Shown one piece after another: positions 27,343 through 37,654 of a stretch of 64,000 nucleotides of DNA. The notes beneath the pieces are model-generated. The model had not been told where the DNA came from, did no database searches, and was given only the letters and a program-made list of their open reading frames with translations. Source of the stretch: CADCTQ01 sp963844325 (lineage in GTDB: Bacteria; Bacteroidota; Bacteroidia; Cytophagales; 172606-1). Location: positions 3,224,001 through 3,288,000 of the forward strand of contig CAWJNV010000002.1 of the NCBI GenBank assembly GCA_963844325.1, read 5' to 3'. Made by a program: the position numbers and the translations under genes. Position 1 is the stretch's first letter. Each line of letters opens with the position of its first letter.

Positions 27343-30153
27343 TTATTTTTTCAATTGATGTATGATTCTGTAGTCCAGTTCTTGGGAGGTTATCTTTCCT
27401 GACTGTAGCTCTTCGGATAATTTATCTTTTAGTGTCTCTCTGACAGTATAATAAATCTCGCGTTCATATTTGTTCTGAAAAGGCTCCAAAACTGATTCTA
27501 AATGATTCTTTAAGAAGTCTAGTTCTTTCTTTTCATCATTGTTTAAGCTGTCCTTGGAAGCTAGATAAGCATACCTTTGAATATTAGAGGTGACGTCAAA
27601 TCCGCTTGCGCTAAAAAGTCCAAATAAAGGTGACGTGAGTACCTGATCCGCCCTTTGATTGAAGGGAGCATCGTATTTAACAGCTTCTACAGACTCATTT
27701 GCTTGGTAGAGTGCAACTATACTACTTGCATGCTCTGGCAGGGCTGTAGTTCCTAATGCGCACATCGGAGCATGACTTGTTACAATAAATTGAATATTAG
27801 GAAATTGCTGATGCAGCAACTTTATAATCTCTCTTTGCCATGATGGATGTAGATGCTGCTCTACTTCATCTATTAGCACAATGCCTGACAAGCCCTTAAT
27901 AAAGGAAAGGGGTTGATAAAATAACGACCAACCACACATATCCGCAATCCAACCTAAAGTGGCTTGGAAACCATCTCCTAGTCCTCCTAAGGGCATAAAG
28001 TCACCCCAAGGACCTTTAATTCTAATACCTGTACTATCTATCCCGATACGTGTCGATCCTGTCTCTAACATCAGAACTGAATCAATCCGCTCAGTAATAT
28101 CGTTAATATTATAACCTTGCGCTTGAATGCGTCTAAGCGCTAATTCTGGATTTTGCAGGCTACTATCATAATCAAATAAAGTTAATAATGAATTTCTTAA
28201 AGAGTAATCTTCGTAGTCATTACTGCCAAATCCTCTTCTACTTGCCCCGTAGGCACACGCGAAAATCTTACTACGGGGAAAGTTATCTGATACATTCTGT
28301 TCAATGGAAACTAATCCGTTCGAATCACGTCTTAATATAGTTTCAATTGACCAATTTCTATTAGAGTAATCCGAAAGCTCTATTTTGATTTTTCCTATAC
28401 CCTCTTTTTCACGCAATAAAGAACCAGGAAGCATTTCCATGAGGCCACTTGTAGTTGTGGGATCGCATAAACCAAGGGCAATACTCCGGAGCAGTGTTGT
28501 TTTACCTGTTCCATTATTGCCAAAAAATAATATAAAGTTGTTGAAGCCTGCTGGTGTAACAAACGAAAGGTCGATATTCTCGAAACAGCGAATGTTGGAT
28601 AAGGAAATCCCAGTAATCGCTAAGGTTTCAACAGCATTGTTTTTAATTCCTCTACGTACTTTTATAATTGTCTTTTCAATTCCCTCAGCAACATTGCGCC
28701 AAGCACTGTCCTTATCCCCCCATTTAGTAATAGCTAATGCGTCTTTAGGCAAAGCCGGTAACTTAGCGAATGGGGCGCTGCCCCAACTAACGTCCCGCAA
28801 AATGACCGGCACTACAACCGCTTCGCGCTTCTCGTGCCGTTCCAAAGCTCTTTTCATTTCCTTATCCCAACAGTAATCCGAAGCGATAAAATCCGCACTA
28901 ATAAGTAGGAGGATAATATCAGCCCTATCTAAGTTCTCGTCTATTTTTTGCTTCCACTCCTCTCCAGCCTCTATCTGCCGGTCATGCCATGTACTAATTA
29001 GACCTTGTCTTTGAAGTAGTTTTAAGTGCGTTTCGAGTTCGTTTCGTAGCGTTTCGTCTTTGTGAGAGTAGCTGTAAAATAGGCGCACTGCCTCGGATAC
29101 TTTCTTCATAGATAAGTCCTTTCTATAAGTATATTCTATATCAACTCCATTTAATAAACTCAGTGTCTCTACTTCAATTATATTACTATCCACAACTTCA
29201 ATAAAAGACTTAACTCCTTTATCCTCCATCACCAGTAGTTTTTGGTAGGGGATCACCACTTTGGGAAACTCTGGAAGCGGTACCATCTCTAAAGGCTTTA
29301 GATGGCGAATATCGAAGTGAATACGTTCAAAATCAGATCGAATTATTGCAAGCAGGCGACGGCGCCCGGTCATCTGTCCATTAACCTTAATAAACACTTT
29401 TTTATCCTGTACGTCAGCCTTAACGAGAGCATAGTTGTCCTCAAATTTGAGAATGACCCCTGTTCGCCAGCGATGTAGGCCTTCACTAAGGACATTCGTC
29501 CGGACGATAAATCGGGGCAGTAGCCCTTCAGGTAGTATGGGATAGTGGTACTGGAACTGTAAGCATTCTTCTTCGAAAGCTCCTGCTTCAAGAGGCTCCT
29601 CTTTGGTGAGCAGTTCCGGGATTAAGTAGCGGCAGTCATCTTCCGGAAAGCTGAAGCATAACTCAAACTTCTTCATTAAGTCTAAAATGAACCGACGCAT
29701 ATAAAAAGGATATTCTCTTGGATCAAGGATACTATTCGTATTATTTAAATTGAGAACACCCTTTTGATTTTTTAATTCTGGAGCATTTAAAATTTTATAA
29801 ATACCGTTAGTAACCCAATGTGGGTTTAGAATATGCATTTCCTGCAAGCGCGGGTCGTCTCTGTAATTAAGCGCAATTCCTAAATTGTGCAGGTAACTAG
29901 CTAATAATTCCTGTGCCTGTTCGTCCTGTTCGCCGTCTTGGTGACAGAGAGCTCTAAACTCTGAAAAACTAAGATAGTTTTTATCTAATCTCGACAACTT
30001 ATGCTTAATAGTAAACCAACTGGTTGGAAACGGATCACGCAAATTTTCCAATCGATCAACTTCTCTCACAAGAATTTGCCGTAAGTGATCAATTCCAGTA
30101 CCATCGGCACAGTCAGTTTTTACGAAGTCTTTAATAAATGGATACTTCTGCAT
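27343..30153 (-). CDS. COR-TIR-AAA ATPase part of a giant ROCO protein (C-terminal portion)
   Basis: This 936-residue stretch continues, in the same frame, the LRR-Roc gene at 30283-31539; the two are separated only by a single TGA and 42 open codons. From its M1: a COR domain (about 30-330; LGIALNYRDD and HILNPHWVTNGIYKIL are typical), a TIR domain (356-460; LFYSYSHKDETLRNEL, likely catalytic Glu in SDYCWDKE near 432), and an ABC/OLD-like ATPase (about 515-936) with Walker A GNNGTGKTT at 545-553, Walker B GIVLIDEVEQHLHP near 757-770 and TSHAPM after it. The ATPase resembles PtuA. M1 here may serve for re-initiation. The HNH partner follows after 18 bases. Confidence 0.85.
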   Translation of the reverse strand: MQKYPFIKDFVKTDCADGTGIDHLRQILVREVDRLENLRDPFPTSWFTIKHKLSRLDKNYLSFSEFRALCHQDGEQDEQAQELLASYLHNLGIALNYRDDPRLQEMHILNPHWVTNGIYKILNAPELKNQKGVLNLNNTNSILDPREYPFYMRRFILDLMKKFELCFSFPEDDCRYLIPELLTKEEPLEAGAFEEECLQFQYHYPILPEGLLPRFIVRTNVLSEGLHRWRTGVILKFEDNYALVKADVQDKKVFIKVNGQMTGRRRLLAIIRSDFERIHFDIRHLKPLEMVPLPEFPKVVIPYQKLLVMEDKGVKSFIEVVDSNIIEVETLSLLNGVDIEYTYRKDLSMKKVSEAVRLFYSYSHKDETLRNELETHLKLLQRQGLISTWHDRQIEAGEEWKQKIDENLDRADIILLLISADFIASDYCWDKEMKRALERHEKREAVVVPVILRDVSWGSAPFAKLPALPKDALAITKWGDKDSAWRNVAEGIEKTIIKVRRGIKNNAVETLAITGISLSNIRCFENIDLSFVTPAGFNNFILFFGNNGTGKTTLLRSIALGLCDPTTTSGLMEMLPGSLLREKEGIGKIKIELSDYSNRNWSIETILRRDSNGLVSIEQNVSDNFPRSKIFACAYGASRRGFGSNDYEDYSLRNSLLTLFDYDSSLQNPELALRRIQAQGYNINDITERIDSVLMLETGSTRIGIDSTGIRIKGPWGDFMPLGGLGDGFQATLGWIADMCGWSLFYQPLSFIKGLSGIVLIDEVEQHLHPSWQREIIKLLHQQFPNIQFIVTSHAPMCALGTTALPEHASSIVALYQANESVEAVKYDAPFNQRADQVLTSPLFGLFSASGFDVTSNIQRYAYLASKDSLNNDEKKELDFLKNHLESVLEPFQNKYEREIYYTVRETLKDKLSEELQSGKITSQELDYRIIHQLKK

Positions 30154-30282
30154 TAAGCCTCGTCTATTGAGGTCGAAGGGACGTTCCTTAATTTTATTAA
30201 GTACAACTATAACAGGGGAGCTTTCGCCAAAACTCTCTACTAACTTTAACCAGTACTCCGCATCGAAGTCCTCGCCACCCTC

Positions 30283-31539
30283 TCAACCGTTTAATACAAG
30301 TAGGTATAGACTACGCTGAGTAAGAAAGAACTGGTGCGTAGCGTGCATAATCTCCTGTCCGCCAAAGTCCCATATATGTAGTAAAATCTCATCCTTGTTC
30401 TGTAGCTGGAGAGGCCAATTAGTAATTTTGATGCCTTCTGTCATCTTCTCGTTATACTTGAACTGATTATGAACCAATGTATTTACTAAAGAAGTCTTTC
30501 CCACATTTCCCCGACCCACCAAAATAAGTTTGGCTTCATTTAACGGGCTTTCACCTTGCTGCACTTTAAAGTAGTATTCTAGGATGTCTCCTGATTTAGC
30601 AGGCTCCATTCCTCTCATTAATACATCATGCCAAGTAGGCCCAGCTACTCCGGCTAGGAAACCAAGACCTTTGTTTTTATGCAAGTACAAACTTCTTAGT
30701 TTATGAATGTTAAGGATAGATTTGGGTAACTCAGACAGTTGGTTATCAGAAAGATTAAGTTCCTCTAAATATTTCAGTTGCCCTACCCACTCAGGCAAAT
30801 ATGAAAGTTGATTATTTGAAAGATTAAGAGTTTGCAAATTTTTTAGTTGTGCTAACGATTCGGGTAGGCCAGTAAGTTGATTTGTAGATAGGTCGAGCAG
30901 TTCCAGGCATTGCAGTTGTCCTAACCAATCAGGGAGGTGGGCGAGCTGATTTGTGGAAATATCGAAATACTCTAGTCCTCGAAGTTGTTCAAGCAATTCG
31001 GGTATATGGTTAAGGTTATTCACAGAAAGATCGAGTGATTTCAATCCTTGTAAATGTCTTAACCACTCGGGCAAATGAGAAAATTGATTAGTTGAAAGAT
31101 TGAGAGTTTGCAACTCTTTTAGTTGTGCTAGTGATTCGGGCAGTTCAGTAAGTTGATTTGTGGAAAGATTGAGTGATTCCAGTACTTGCAGTTTGTTAAG
31201 GTATTTGGGTAAATGGGTGAGTTTATTGTTGAATAAGTTTATAGTTTGTAACTCTTTCAAATCTCCAATTGATTCGGGTAGATGGGTGAGTTGGTTTGTA
31301 GATAGATCGAGAATTTGCAGTTTATCTAGTTGCGCTAGCCATTTAGGTAAACGGGTGAGTCTATTATTGTATAGATTGAGTTCCTGCAACCAGTGCAACA
31401 ACTTAACTGACTCTGGCAGGTCTTTTAAGTTTAACTTGGACAAATCTAACGTTAGAGCCCCCTCTTTGATCGCCTTTTCAATTCGTGCTTCTGCCTCCGC
31501 AAAGCCAGCATCATTATTCCTACTAGTTCTCTTAGTCAT
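30283..31539 (-). CDS. LRR-Roc GTPase, N-terminal portion of the ROCO-TIR-ATPase (ends at in-frame TGA)
   Basis: Residues 28-290 hold about eleven 23-residue leucine-rich repeats (LPESLAQLKELQTLNLSTNQ type). A Roc GTPase domain starts near 330 with the P-loop GRGNVGKTS (342-350) and the switch motif WDFGGQE (390-396). Translation stops at codon 419 (TGA, 30283-30285) right after LLVLNG, in the middle of the GTPase domain. Beyond the stop, the same frame reads EGGEDFDAEYWLKLVESFGE and VIVVLNKIKERP, which are the missing Roc strand and G4 motif. In homologues the position is usually Arg (NGREGGED), so one CGA-to-TGA change explains it. The intact product would be 1398 residues. Confidence 0.88.
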   Translation of the reverse strand: MTKRTSRNNDAGFAEAEARIEKAIKEGALTLDLSKLNLKDLPESVKLLHWLQELNLYNNRLTRLPKWLAQLDKLQILDLSTNQLTHLPESIGDLKELQTINLFNNKLTHLPKYLNKLQVLESLNLSTNQLTELPESLAQLKELQTLNLSTNQFSHLPEWLRHLQGLKSLDLSVNNLNHIPELLEQLRGLEYFDISTNQLAHLPDWLGQLQCLELLDLSTNQLTGLPESLAQLKNLQTLNLSNNQLSYLPEWVGQLKYLEELNLSDNQLSELPKSILNIHKLRSLYLHKNKGLGFLAGVAGPTWHDVLMRGMEPAKSGDILEYYFKVQQGESPLNEAKLILVGRGNVGKTSLVNTLVHNQFKYNEKMTEGIKITNWPLQLQNKDEILLHIWDFGGQEIMHATHQFFLTQRSLYLLVLNG

Positions 31540-31790
31540 TGTTCATTAGATTAGTGCACAAAGATTCTGGTGTTGCGTAAAGATTTGAAGAATAAACACC
31601 TTTAACTGTTACGGACATTCTTTCTCAGTAACGACCGCATCACTAGCTGAATCAATTCTCCCAACACCGTTGCCTAAACATCGTCCCCATAATTTACCAT
31701 TTCTCCCCATAAAACCGTAAAATGCCCCTAAAATACGGCCCCGGCATCCTGCACTGCCCTGACCGCAAACCGCTTCCCCCACAACCGCCC

Positions 31791-32822
31791 ATGAACCGAC
31801 GTATACCCTTTTTCACCTTCCTGCTGGTCGCCTGGCTGCTCTTCCTGCCGGCGGCCCTCAACGCCCAAGCCCAAACCGAGCCTACCTACGCCGAAAAGCT
31901 GGGCTGGCCCAAAGGCGCCCGCGTGGTCATCCTGCACATCGACGACGCCGGCATGTCGTACGATTCCAACCTGGGCACCATCCAGGCCCTCGAAAAGGGC
32001 GTGGCTACGTCGGTGTCCGTGATGATGCCCTGCCCCTGGGTGCCCGGCTTCGTGCGCTACCTCAAAGAACACCCCGGCGTGGATGCCGGCCTGCACCTCA
32101 CCCTCACCTCCGAGTGGAAAGACTACCGCTGGGGACCCCTCACCGGCACGGCCAGCAAAGGACTCGTGGACCCCGAAGGCGCCCTCTGGCGCGACGTGGC
32201 CGGTGTTGTCCAGCACGCCACCCCCGACGAAGTAGAGGCCGAAATCCGGGCGCAGCTGGCCCGGGCCAAAAGCATGGGCGTTGCCCCCACGCACCTCGAT
32301 TCGCACATGGGCACCCTGTTTGCCAACCCGGCCTTCCTCGAACGCTACCTAAAGCTGGGCACCGAAACCGGCATCCCCGTGATGTTTCCCGGCGGCCACA
32401 ACACCCTCATTGCCCAGCAGATGGGCTCGGCCCACGAACAGTTGCAGCAGGCCCGCCTCGTGGGCAAACGGCTCTGGGACGCCGGCCTGCCCGTGCTCGA
32501 CGACCTGCACAACGACACCTACGGCTGGAAACTGCCCGCCGGCACCGCCTACACGCCCGGCAAGGGCAAAAGCTTCAAAACGGAACGCTACATCACGGCC
32601 CTCAAGACGCTGCAACCCGGCGTGACCATGATCATCATGCACTGCACGGCGCCCACCGAAGTCTTCCGGCACATCTCCGATTCGGGGGCCAGCCGGGAGG
32701 GCGACCTGCTGGCCATGCTCGACCCGGCCCTGCGCAAAGCCATCCGCGACGAAAAGATCATCCTCACCACCTGGCGCGAACTCAAGGAGCGGCGCACCAA
32801 GGCCGCCCAGGCGCAAAAGTAG
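31791..32822 (+). CDS. ChbG/HpnK-type carbohydrate deacetylase, secreted
   Basis: This 343-residue protein has a signal peptide (MNRRIPFFTFLLVAWLLFLP, then AALNAQAQ) and the YdjC/ChbG/HpnK deacetylase fold. The metal-binding residues are visible in HIDDAGMS (Asp), DAGLHLTLTSEW (His) and THLDSHMGTLF (His and Asp). Family members remove N-acetyl groups from chitooligosaccharides or related sugars. The ATG at 31791 is chosen because the signal peptide begins there; a start 23 codons upstream is not supported. It is the first gene after the AT-rich ROCO island and is again GC-rich. It precedes a permease gene by 65 bases on the same strand; a shared role in sugar or nucleoside use is possible. 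Confidence 0.9.
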   Translation: MNRRIPFFTFLLVAWLLFLPAALNAQAQTEPTYAEKLGWPKGARVVILHIDDAGMSYDSNLGTIQALEKGVATSVSVMMPCPWVPGFVRYLKEHPGVDAGLHLTLTSEWKDYRWGPLTGTASKGLVDPEGALWRDVAGVVQHATPDEVEAEIRAQLARAKSMGVAPTHLDSHMGTLFANPAFLERYLKLGTETGIPVMFPGGHNTLIAQQMGSAHEQLQQARLVGKRLWDAGLPVLDDLHNDTYGWKLPAGTAYTPGKGKSFKTERYITALKTLQPGVTMIIMHCTAPTEVFRHISDSGASREGDLLAMLDPALRKAIRDEKIILTTWRELKERRTKAAQAQK

Positions 32823-32887
32823 GCCGCCGGCTTGAAAAAATGCCAAATTTTACCTTTATTGCCCAATTGTAAACCCCCCGTTGCCGA

Positions 32888-34165
32888 ATGGATCTTTCGC
32901 TTTCTACCGCCATGATGGGCCTGGGCCTCCTGTACTTCGTGTACAAGGTTGCCGTCGGGCCGTTCCGCCAGTTTTCCGTGCTCATGTTCCTCAATTACTT
33001 CGTGTGGGGCGCCTGGTACGTGACGATGGGCACCTACCTGGGCACCACCCTCAAGTTCAGCGGACCGGAGATCGGCACGGCGTACAGCATGTTGTCGGTG
33101 GCCGCCCTGATCTCACCGTTTTTCGTGGGCATGATCGCCGACCGGTTTTTTGCTACCCAGAAAGTACTCGGCACGCTGCACCTGCTGGGGGCCGTGCTGC
33201 TGTACGCCCTCACGCAAGTATCCACCCCGCTGGCCTTTACGCCGCTGATCCTGGCGTACACGCTGTGCTACATGCCCACCATCGCCCTGAGCAACGCCAT
33301 TTGCTTCCGCCGGATGGCCAACCCGGGCCAGGAGTTTCCGCCGATCCGGGTGCTGGGCACCATCGGCTGGATCGTGGTGGGCGGCCTGCTGAGCTACCTC
33401 GACATTGAAGCCAGCGCCAACCAGTTCCTGCTGGCGAGCGGCGTTTCGCTGGTGACGGGCATTTACTGTTTCTTCCTGCCCGACACGCCGCCGGCACTGA
33501 AGGGCAACCCCGGCAGCGTGCGCGACATCCTGGGCCTCAACGCGCTGAAACTGCTCAAAAACACCTCTTTCGCCGTCATGGTCGTGTCGTCGGTGCTCAT
33601 CTGCATTCCCCTGGCGTTCTACTACGGCTTTGCCAACCCGTTCCTCAACGAACTGGGCATGAAAGACGCGGCCGGCAAAATGACGCTGGGGCAGGCTTCC
33701 GAACTGTTTTTCATGCTGGTGATGCCGTTCTTCTTCGTGCGGCTGGGCTTTAAGAAGATGATCATGCTGGGCATGGCCGCCTGGGTGCTGCGCTACGTGC
33801 TGTTTGCGTACGGCAACACGGGTTCGCTCGAATGGATGCTGTACGCGGGCATCATCCTCCACGGCATCTGCTACGACTTCTTCTTCGTGACCGGCCAGAT
33901 TTTCGTGGACCGCCGGGCGCCGGAGCACCTGCGCAGCTCGGCCCAGGGCATGATCACGTTTGCGACCTACGGGCTGGGCATGTTCATCGGTTCGCAGGTG
34001 GCCGGCCAGATCGTGGGGGCGTACACGCTCGACCAGAACACGCACGGGTGGCAGTCCATCTGGCTGGTGCCGGCCGTGGCTTCTGCCATCGTGCTGGTGA
34101 TCTTCGCAGTGCTGTTCCGCGAGAAGGAGGAACCCAAGGAAGAACTGAAGGCCAAAGCGGCGTAA
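32888..34165 (+). CDS. MFS permease, nucleoside:H+ symporter family
   Basis: This 425-residue inner-membrane protein has about twelve membrane segments and matches the NupG/XapB-type nucleoside:proton symporter family, seen in FLNYFVWGAWYVTMGTYLG near the N terminus, GMIADRFFATQK after the second helix, and HGICYDFFFVTGQIFVD in the C-terminal half. It would import nucleosides driven by the proton gradient; in Bacteroidota homologues are often found in carbohydrate-use clusters with unknown substrates. The first methionine at 32888 adds a short hydrophobic stretch before the usual start, so M10 or another nearby methionine may be used. It is 65 bases after the deacetylase gene and probably co-transcribed. 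Confidence 0.9.
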   Translation: MDLSLSTAMMGLGLLYFVYKVAVGPFRQFSVLMFLNYFVWGAWYVTMGTYLGTTLKFSGPEIGTAYSMLSVAALISPFFVGMIADRFFATQKVLGTLHLLGAVLLYALTQVSTPLAFTPLILAYTLCYMPTIALSNAICFRRMANPGQEFPPIRVLGTIGWIVVGGLLSYLDIEASANQFLLASGVSLVTGIYCFFLPDTPPALKGNPGSVRDILGLNALKLLKNTSFAVMVVSSVLICIPLAFYYGFANPFLNELGMKDAAGKMTLGQASELFFMLVMPFFFVRLGFKKMIMLGMAAWVLRYVLFAYGNTGSLEWMLYAGIILHGICYDFFFVTGQIFVDRRAPEHLRSSAQGMITFATYGLGMFIGSQVAGQIVGAYTLDQNTHGWQSIWLVPAVASAIVLVIFAVLFREKEEPKEELKAKAA

Positions 34166-34364
34166 ACCGGCCGGAGAATGCGCATTCAAGATTCCCCGCC
34201 AGACGCTATAAACCGCTGAGCACATACTATCTCCAATCAAACTATTATGGAAGAAAAGTATTTTTTGTAAATTAATTGTTGGTTTTTTATTTTACAATTG
34301 GGTTTTTTGGTTGCTTAAAGTCTGCAAATTTTGTTTTCTTTGGCGCGGATCAAAGCGCAGCCCC

Positions 34365-35174
34365 TTGGCCAACGACTACGACAAAATCCTCAAGGAGAAC
34401 ATTGCCACCGTATTTCTGCCCCTGGCGGCGAAGTACCTGGGCATCCGCATTGTCCGGAGTGAAGAACTGAAAGACAAGCTCCAGACCACCATCGAAAAGG
34501 AAACCGACTTCATCCGGATCGTGGAGACGGACGGCGGCGAGAAGTTCATCCTGCACCTGGAGTTTCAAAGCGTGGACGAGGAAGGCATGGTCTACCGGAT
34601 GCAGGAGTACTACGGACTCTTGCGCCGCAAGTACCGGCTGCCCGTCAGGCAGTTCGTTATTTACCTCGGGCAAAAAGCTTCAGTCATGCAAACCCAACTG
34701 GGGCCGGAAGAAGTATTCACCGGGTTCACCCTCCGGAGCCTGCGCGACTACGACTACTAAAGCTTGCTGGCTTCGGACGTGCCGGAAGAAATCATTCTGG
34801 CCGTACTCAGTAACTTCAAGGGGAAGAAGCCGGCCGACGTGCTCAAGGGCATCCTGAGCAAGCTCCAAGCAATCAGCGGGGAAGAAATTACCCTGCGAAA
34901 ATACATCCGGCAGCTATCGGTTTTGGCCCGATTGCGTAATTTAACCAAGGAAACACAAAAACAGGTAACCGACATGGGACTCTTGTATGACATCACCAAA
35001 GATTATCTCTACCAGGAAGGCTTGAATAAAGGCAGAGAGGAAGCAGAGAAAAAACAACGGGAAGCTATTGCAAAGATGCTTGCCAAGCAAAAATTAAGCG
35101 TTGAAGAAATTGCTGAACTTTTTGAGGTTACCGTACCCTACGTGGAAGCCATCGCGAAAGAATTAAAGAAATAA
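34365..35174 (+). pseudogene. Rpn-type PD-(D/E)xK nuclease gene broken by in-frame TAA
   Basis: The frame starts at TTG (34365) as LANDYDKILKENIATVFLPL, where homologues have ATG. It runs through the nuclease motif region (ETDFIRIVE, then FILHLEFQSVDEEG) to SLRDYDY, stops at TAA (34758-34760), and continues in the same frame as SLLASDVPEEIILAVLSNFK up to the helical C terminus ending at 35174. This is the Rpn/YhgA-like family of recombination-promoting nucleases, often called transposase-like. A lost start codon plus one nonsense codon indicate decay. An in-frame ATG at 34311 exists but would add an atypical N terminus. A short second product is possible but unlikely to be active. Confidence 0.8.
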
Positions 35175-35193
35175 CCACTTACCACTTACTCCC

Positions 35194-36045
35194 ATGTCCT
35201 TCCCCTTTTTCACCCCCCAGCACAAAAGCCAGTTCGACCAGGACGGCTACGTGGTCATCAAGGGCTTTTTCAGCCCCGAGGAAGTCCAACTGCTCCACGG
35301 GACGGCCGTGGAAGATGACGTGATCAACCGGCAATCGTTCGACTTCAACGATTCGAAGGGCCTGCGCACCAAACTGGCCCTCTGGTACACCCCCGGCGAC
35401 GACGTGTACGGCCTCTACAGCCGGTCCCAACGCATGGTCGACGCGGTAGAACTGATTCTGGGCGGCCCCGCGGCCCACTACCACTCCAAGCTCATGCAGA
35501 AGGAACCCCGCGTCGGCGGGGCGTGGGAGTGGCACCAGGACTACGGCTACTGGTACAACAACGGCTTCCTGTTTCCCGACATGGTAAGCGTGATGGTGGC
35601 CCTCACCGAAGCCACCCGGGAGAACGGCTGCCTCCAGGTGATCCGCGGTTCGCACCGGCTCGGGCGGGTAGAACACGGCTTTGCCGGCCAGCAGGTGGGC
35701 GCCAACACCGAACGCGTGGAAGAAGCCCTCAAGCGGATGGAACTGGTGTACTGCGAACTGGAGCCCGGCGACACGCTGTTTTTCCACTGCAACGTACTGC
35801 ACCGCTCGGAGGCCAACCTGAGCGACCGGCCCCGCTGGTCGTTGATCTCAGCCTACAACCTGGTCACCAACCGCTCTTACCAGGACGAACCGTCCTCGCA
35901 CTACACGCCCCTCGCGGCCGTGCCCGACGACGCCCTGCTCCGGGCGGGCAAGAAAGGCATCGCGCAAACCGCCGATTTCCTCTCCAAACAAAAGGACGAA
36001 GCATTCAAGCAGGGCCTCGAATTCGCCAACCCCAGCCCGTCGTAG
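35194..36045 (+). CDS. Phytanoyl-CoA dioxygenase (PhyH) family protein
   Basis: This 283-residue enzyme is a non-heme Fe(II)/2-oxoglutarate dioxygenase. The iron ligands are H114 and D116 in WHQDYGYW and H203 in HRSEANLSDRPR, with R214 positioned to bind 2-oxoglutarate. The double-stranded beta-helix core is complete and length is normal. Bacterial members hydroxylate diverse small molecules, so the substrate is unknown. It lies upstream of a Gfo/Idh/MocA dehydrogenase gene on the same strand, separated by an inverted word repeat; the pairing of PhyH with Gfo/Idh/MocA genes is common in Bacteroidota and planctomycetes sugar or polyol catabolic clusters, which suggests a joint role. Confidence 0.92.
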   Translation: MSFPFFTPQHKSQFDQDGYVVIKGFFSPEEVQLLHGTAVEDDVINRQSFDFNDSKGLRTKLALWYTPGDDVYGLYSRSQRMVDAVELILGGPAAHYHSKLMQKEPRVGGAWEWHQDYGYWYNNGFLFPDMVSVMVALTEATRENGCLQVIRGSHRLGRVEHGFAGQQVGANTERVEEALKRMELVYCELEPGDTLFFHCNVLHRSEANLSDRPRWSLISAYNLVTNRSYQDEPSSHYTPLAAVPDDALLRAGKKGIAQTADFLSKQKDEAFKQGLEFANPSPS

Positions 36046-36048
36046 GAG

Positions 36049-36141
36049 TCATTAGACATTGGTCATTGGTACAGCAGTCATTGACCAATCGGATGCGATG
36101 ACTTTCGCGCACCCAATGACCAATGACTATTGACTAATGAC
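36049..36141. repeat. Inverted word repeat, CCAATGA family
   Basis: The left arm 36049-36089 (GTCATTAGACATTGGTCATT and following) pairs loosely with the right arm 36112-36141 (CCAATGACCAATGACTATTG and following). It shares words with the elements at 1680, 22449 and 57777. It begins four bases after the PhyH stop codon and ends 36 bases before the dehydrogenase start. Confidence 0.88.
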
Positions 36142-36177
36142 TATTCATGTCCAACCACTACCCAACCTGCTATTGCC

Positions 36178-37386
<1,209 letters not shown>

Positions 37387-37496
37387 AAAGGAGACCGCAG
37401 ACCGGACAAGGGAGACCGGAGGAGGATCGGGCAGGGAACTACGGCGGGGCCCTGGTATGGATGAGGTGGAGAAGGAAGAATGGTTTCGCGTAACGT

Positions 37497-37549
37497 AAAA
37501 AGGAAGGGCGTAAGGAGGGGTTTGCCTCTCTTTGAGCCCTTCCTTTTTT
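37497..37549. terminator. Strong bidirectional terminator hairpin
   Basis: AAAAAGGAAGGGC (37497-37509) pairs perfectly over 13 bp with GCCCTTCCTTTTT (37536-37548), with the A-run and T-run at the stem base. It lies between the convergent dehydrogenase and O-methyltransferase genes, so it suits termination in both directions. GCGTAACG before it and TTACGTCC after it add weak further pairing. Confidence 0.85.
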
Positions 37550-37593
37550 GCTTTACGTCCTTTGCGTTCCGCCTTTGCGATCCTTGCAGTTAA

Positions 37594-37625
37594 ATTTATA
37601 AGTTACTGATATACAACTTATAAAT
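37594..37625. terminator. Second AT-rich hairpin in the convergent gap
   Basis: ATTTATAAGTT (37594-37604) and AACTTATAAAT (37615-37625) pair perfectly over 11 bp around a 10-base loop. It is 30 bases downstream of the methyltransferase stop codon and may act with the stronger hairpin at 37497. Confidence 0.65.
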
Positions 37626-37654
37626 CGTATAGCCCGTCTTATTTTGAAACAGCC

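Noticed and set aside
30283..30285. TGA as selenocysteine
   Set aside because: I see no SECIS-like stem right after it and no selenium genes; the position is Arg-like in the Roc fold context, not a redox site.
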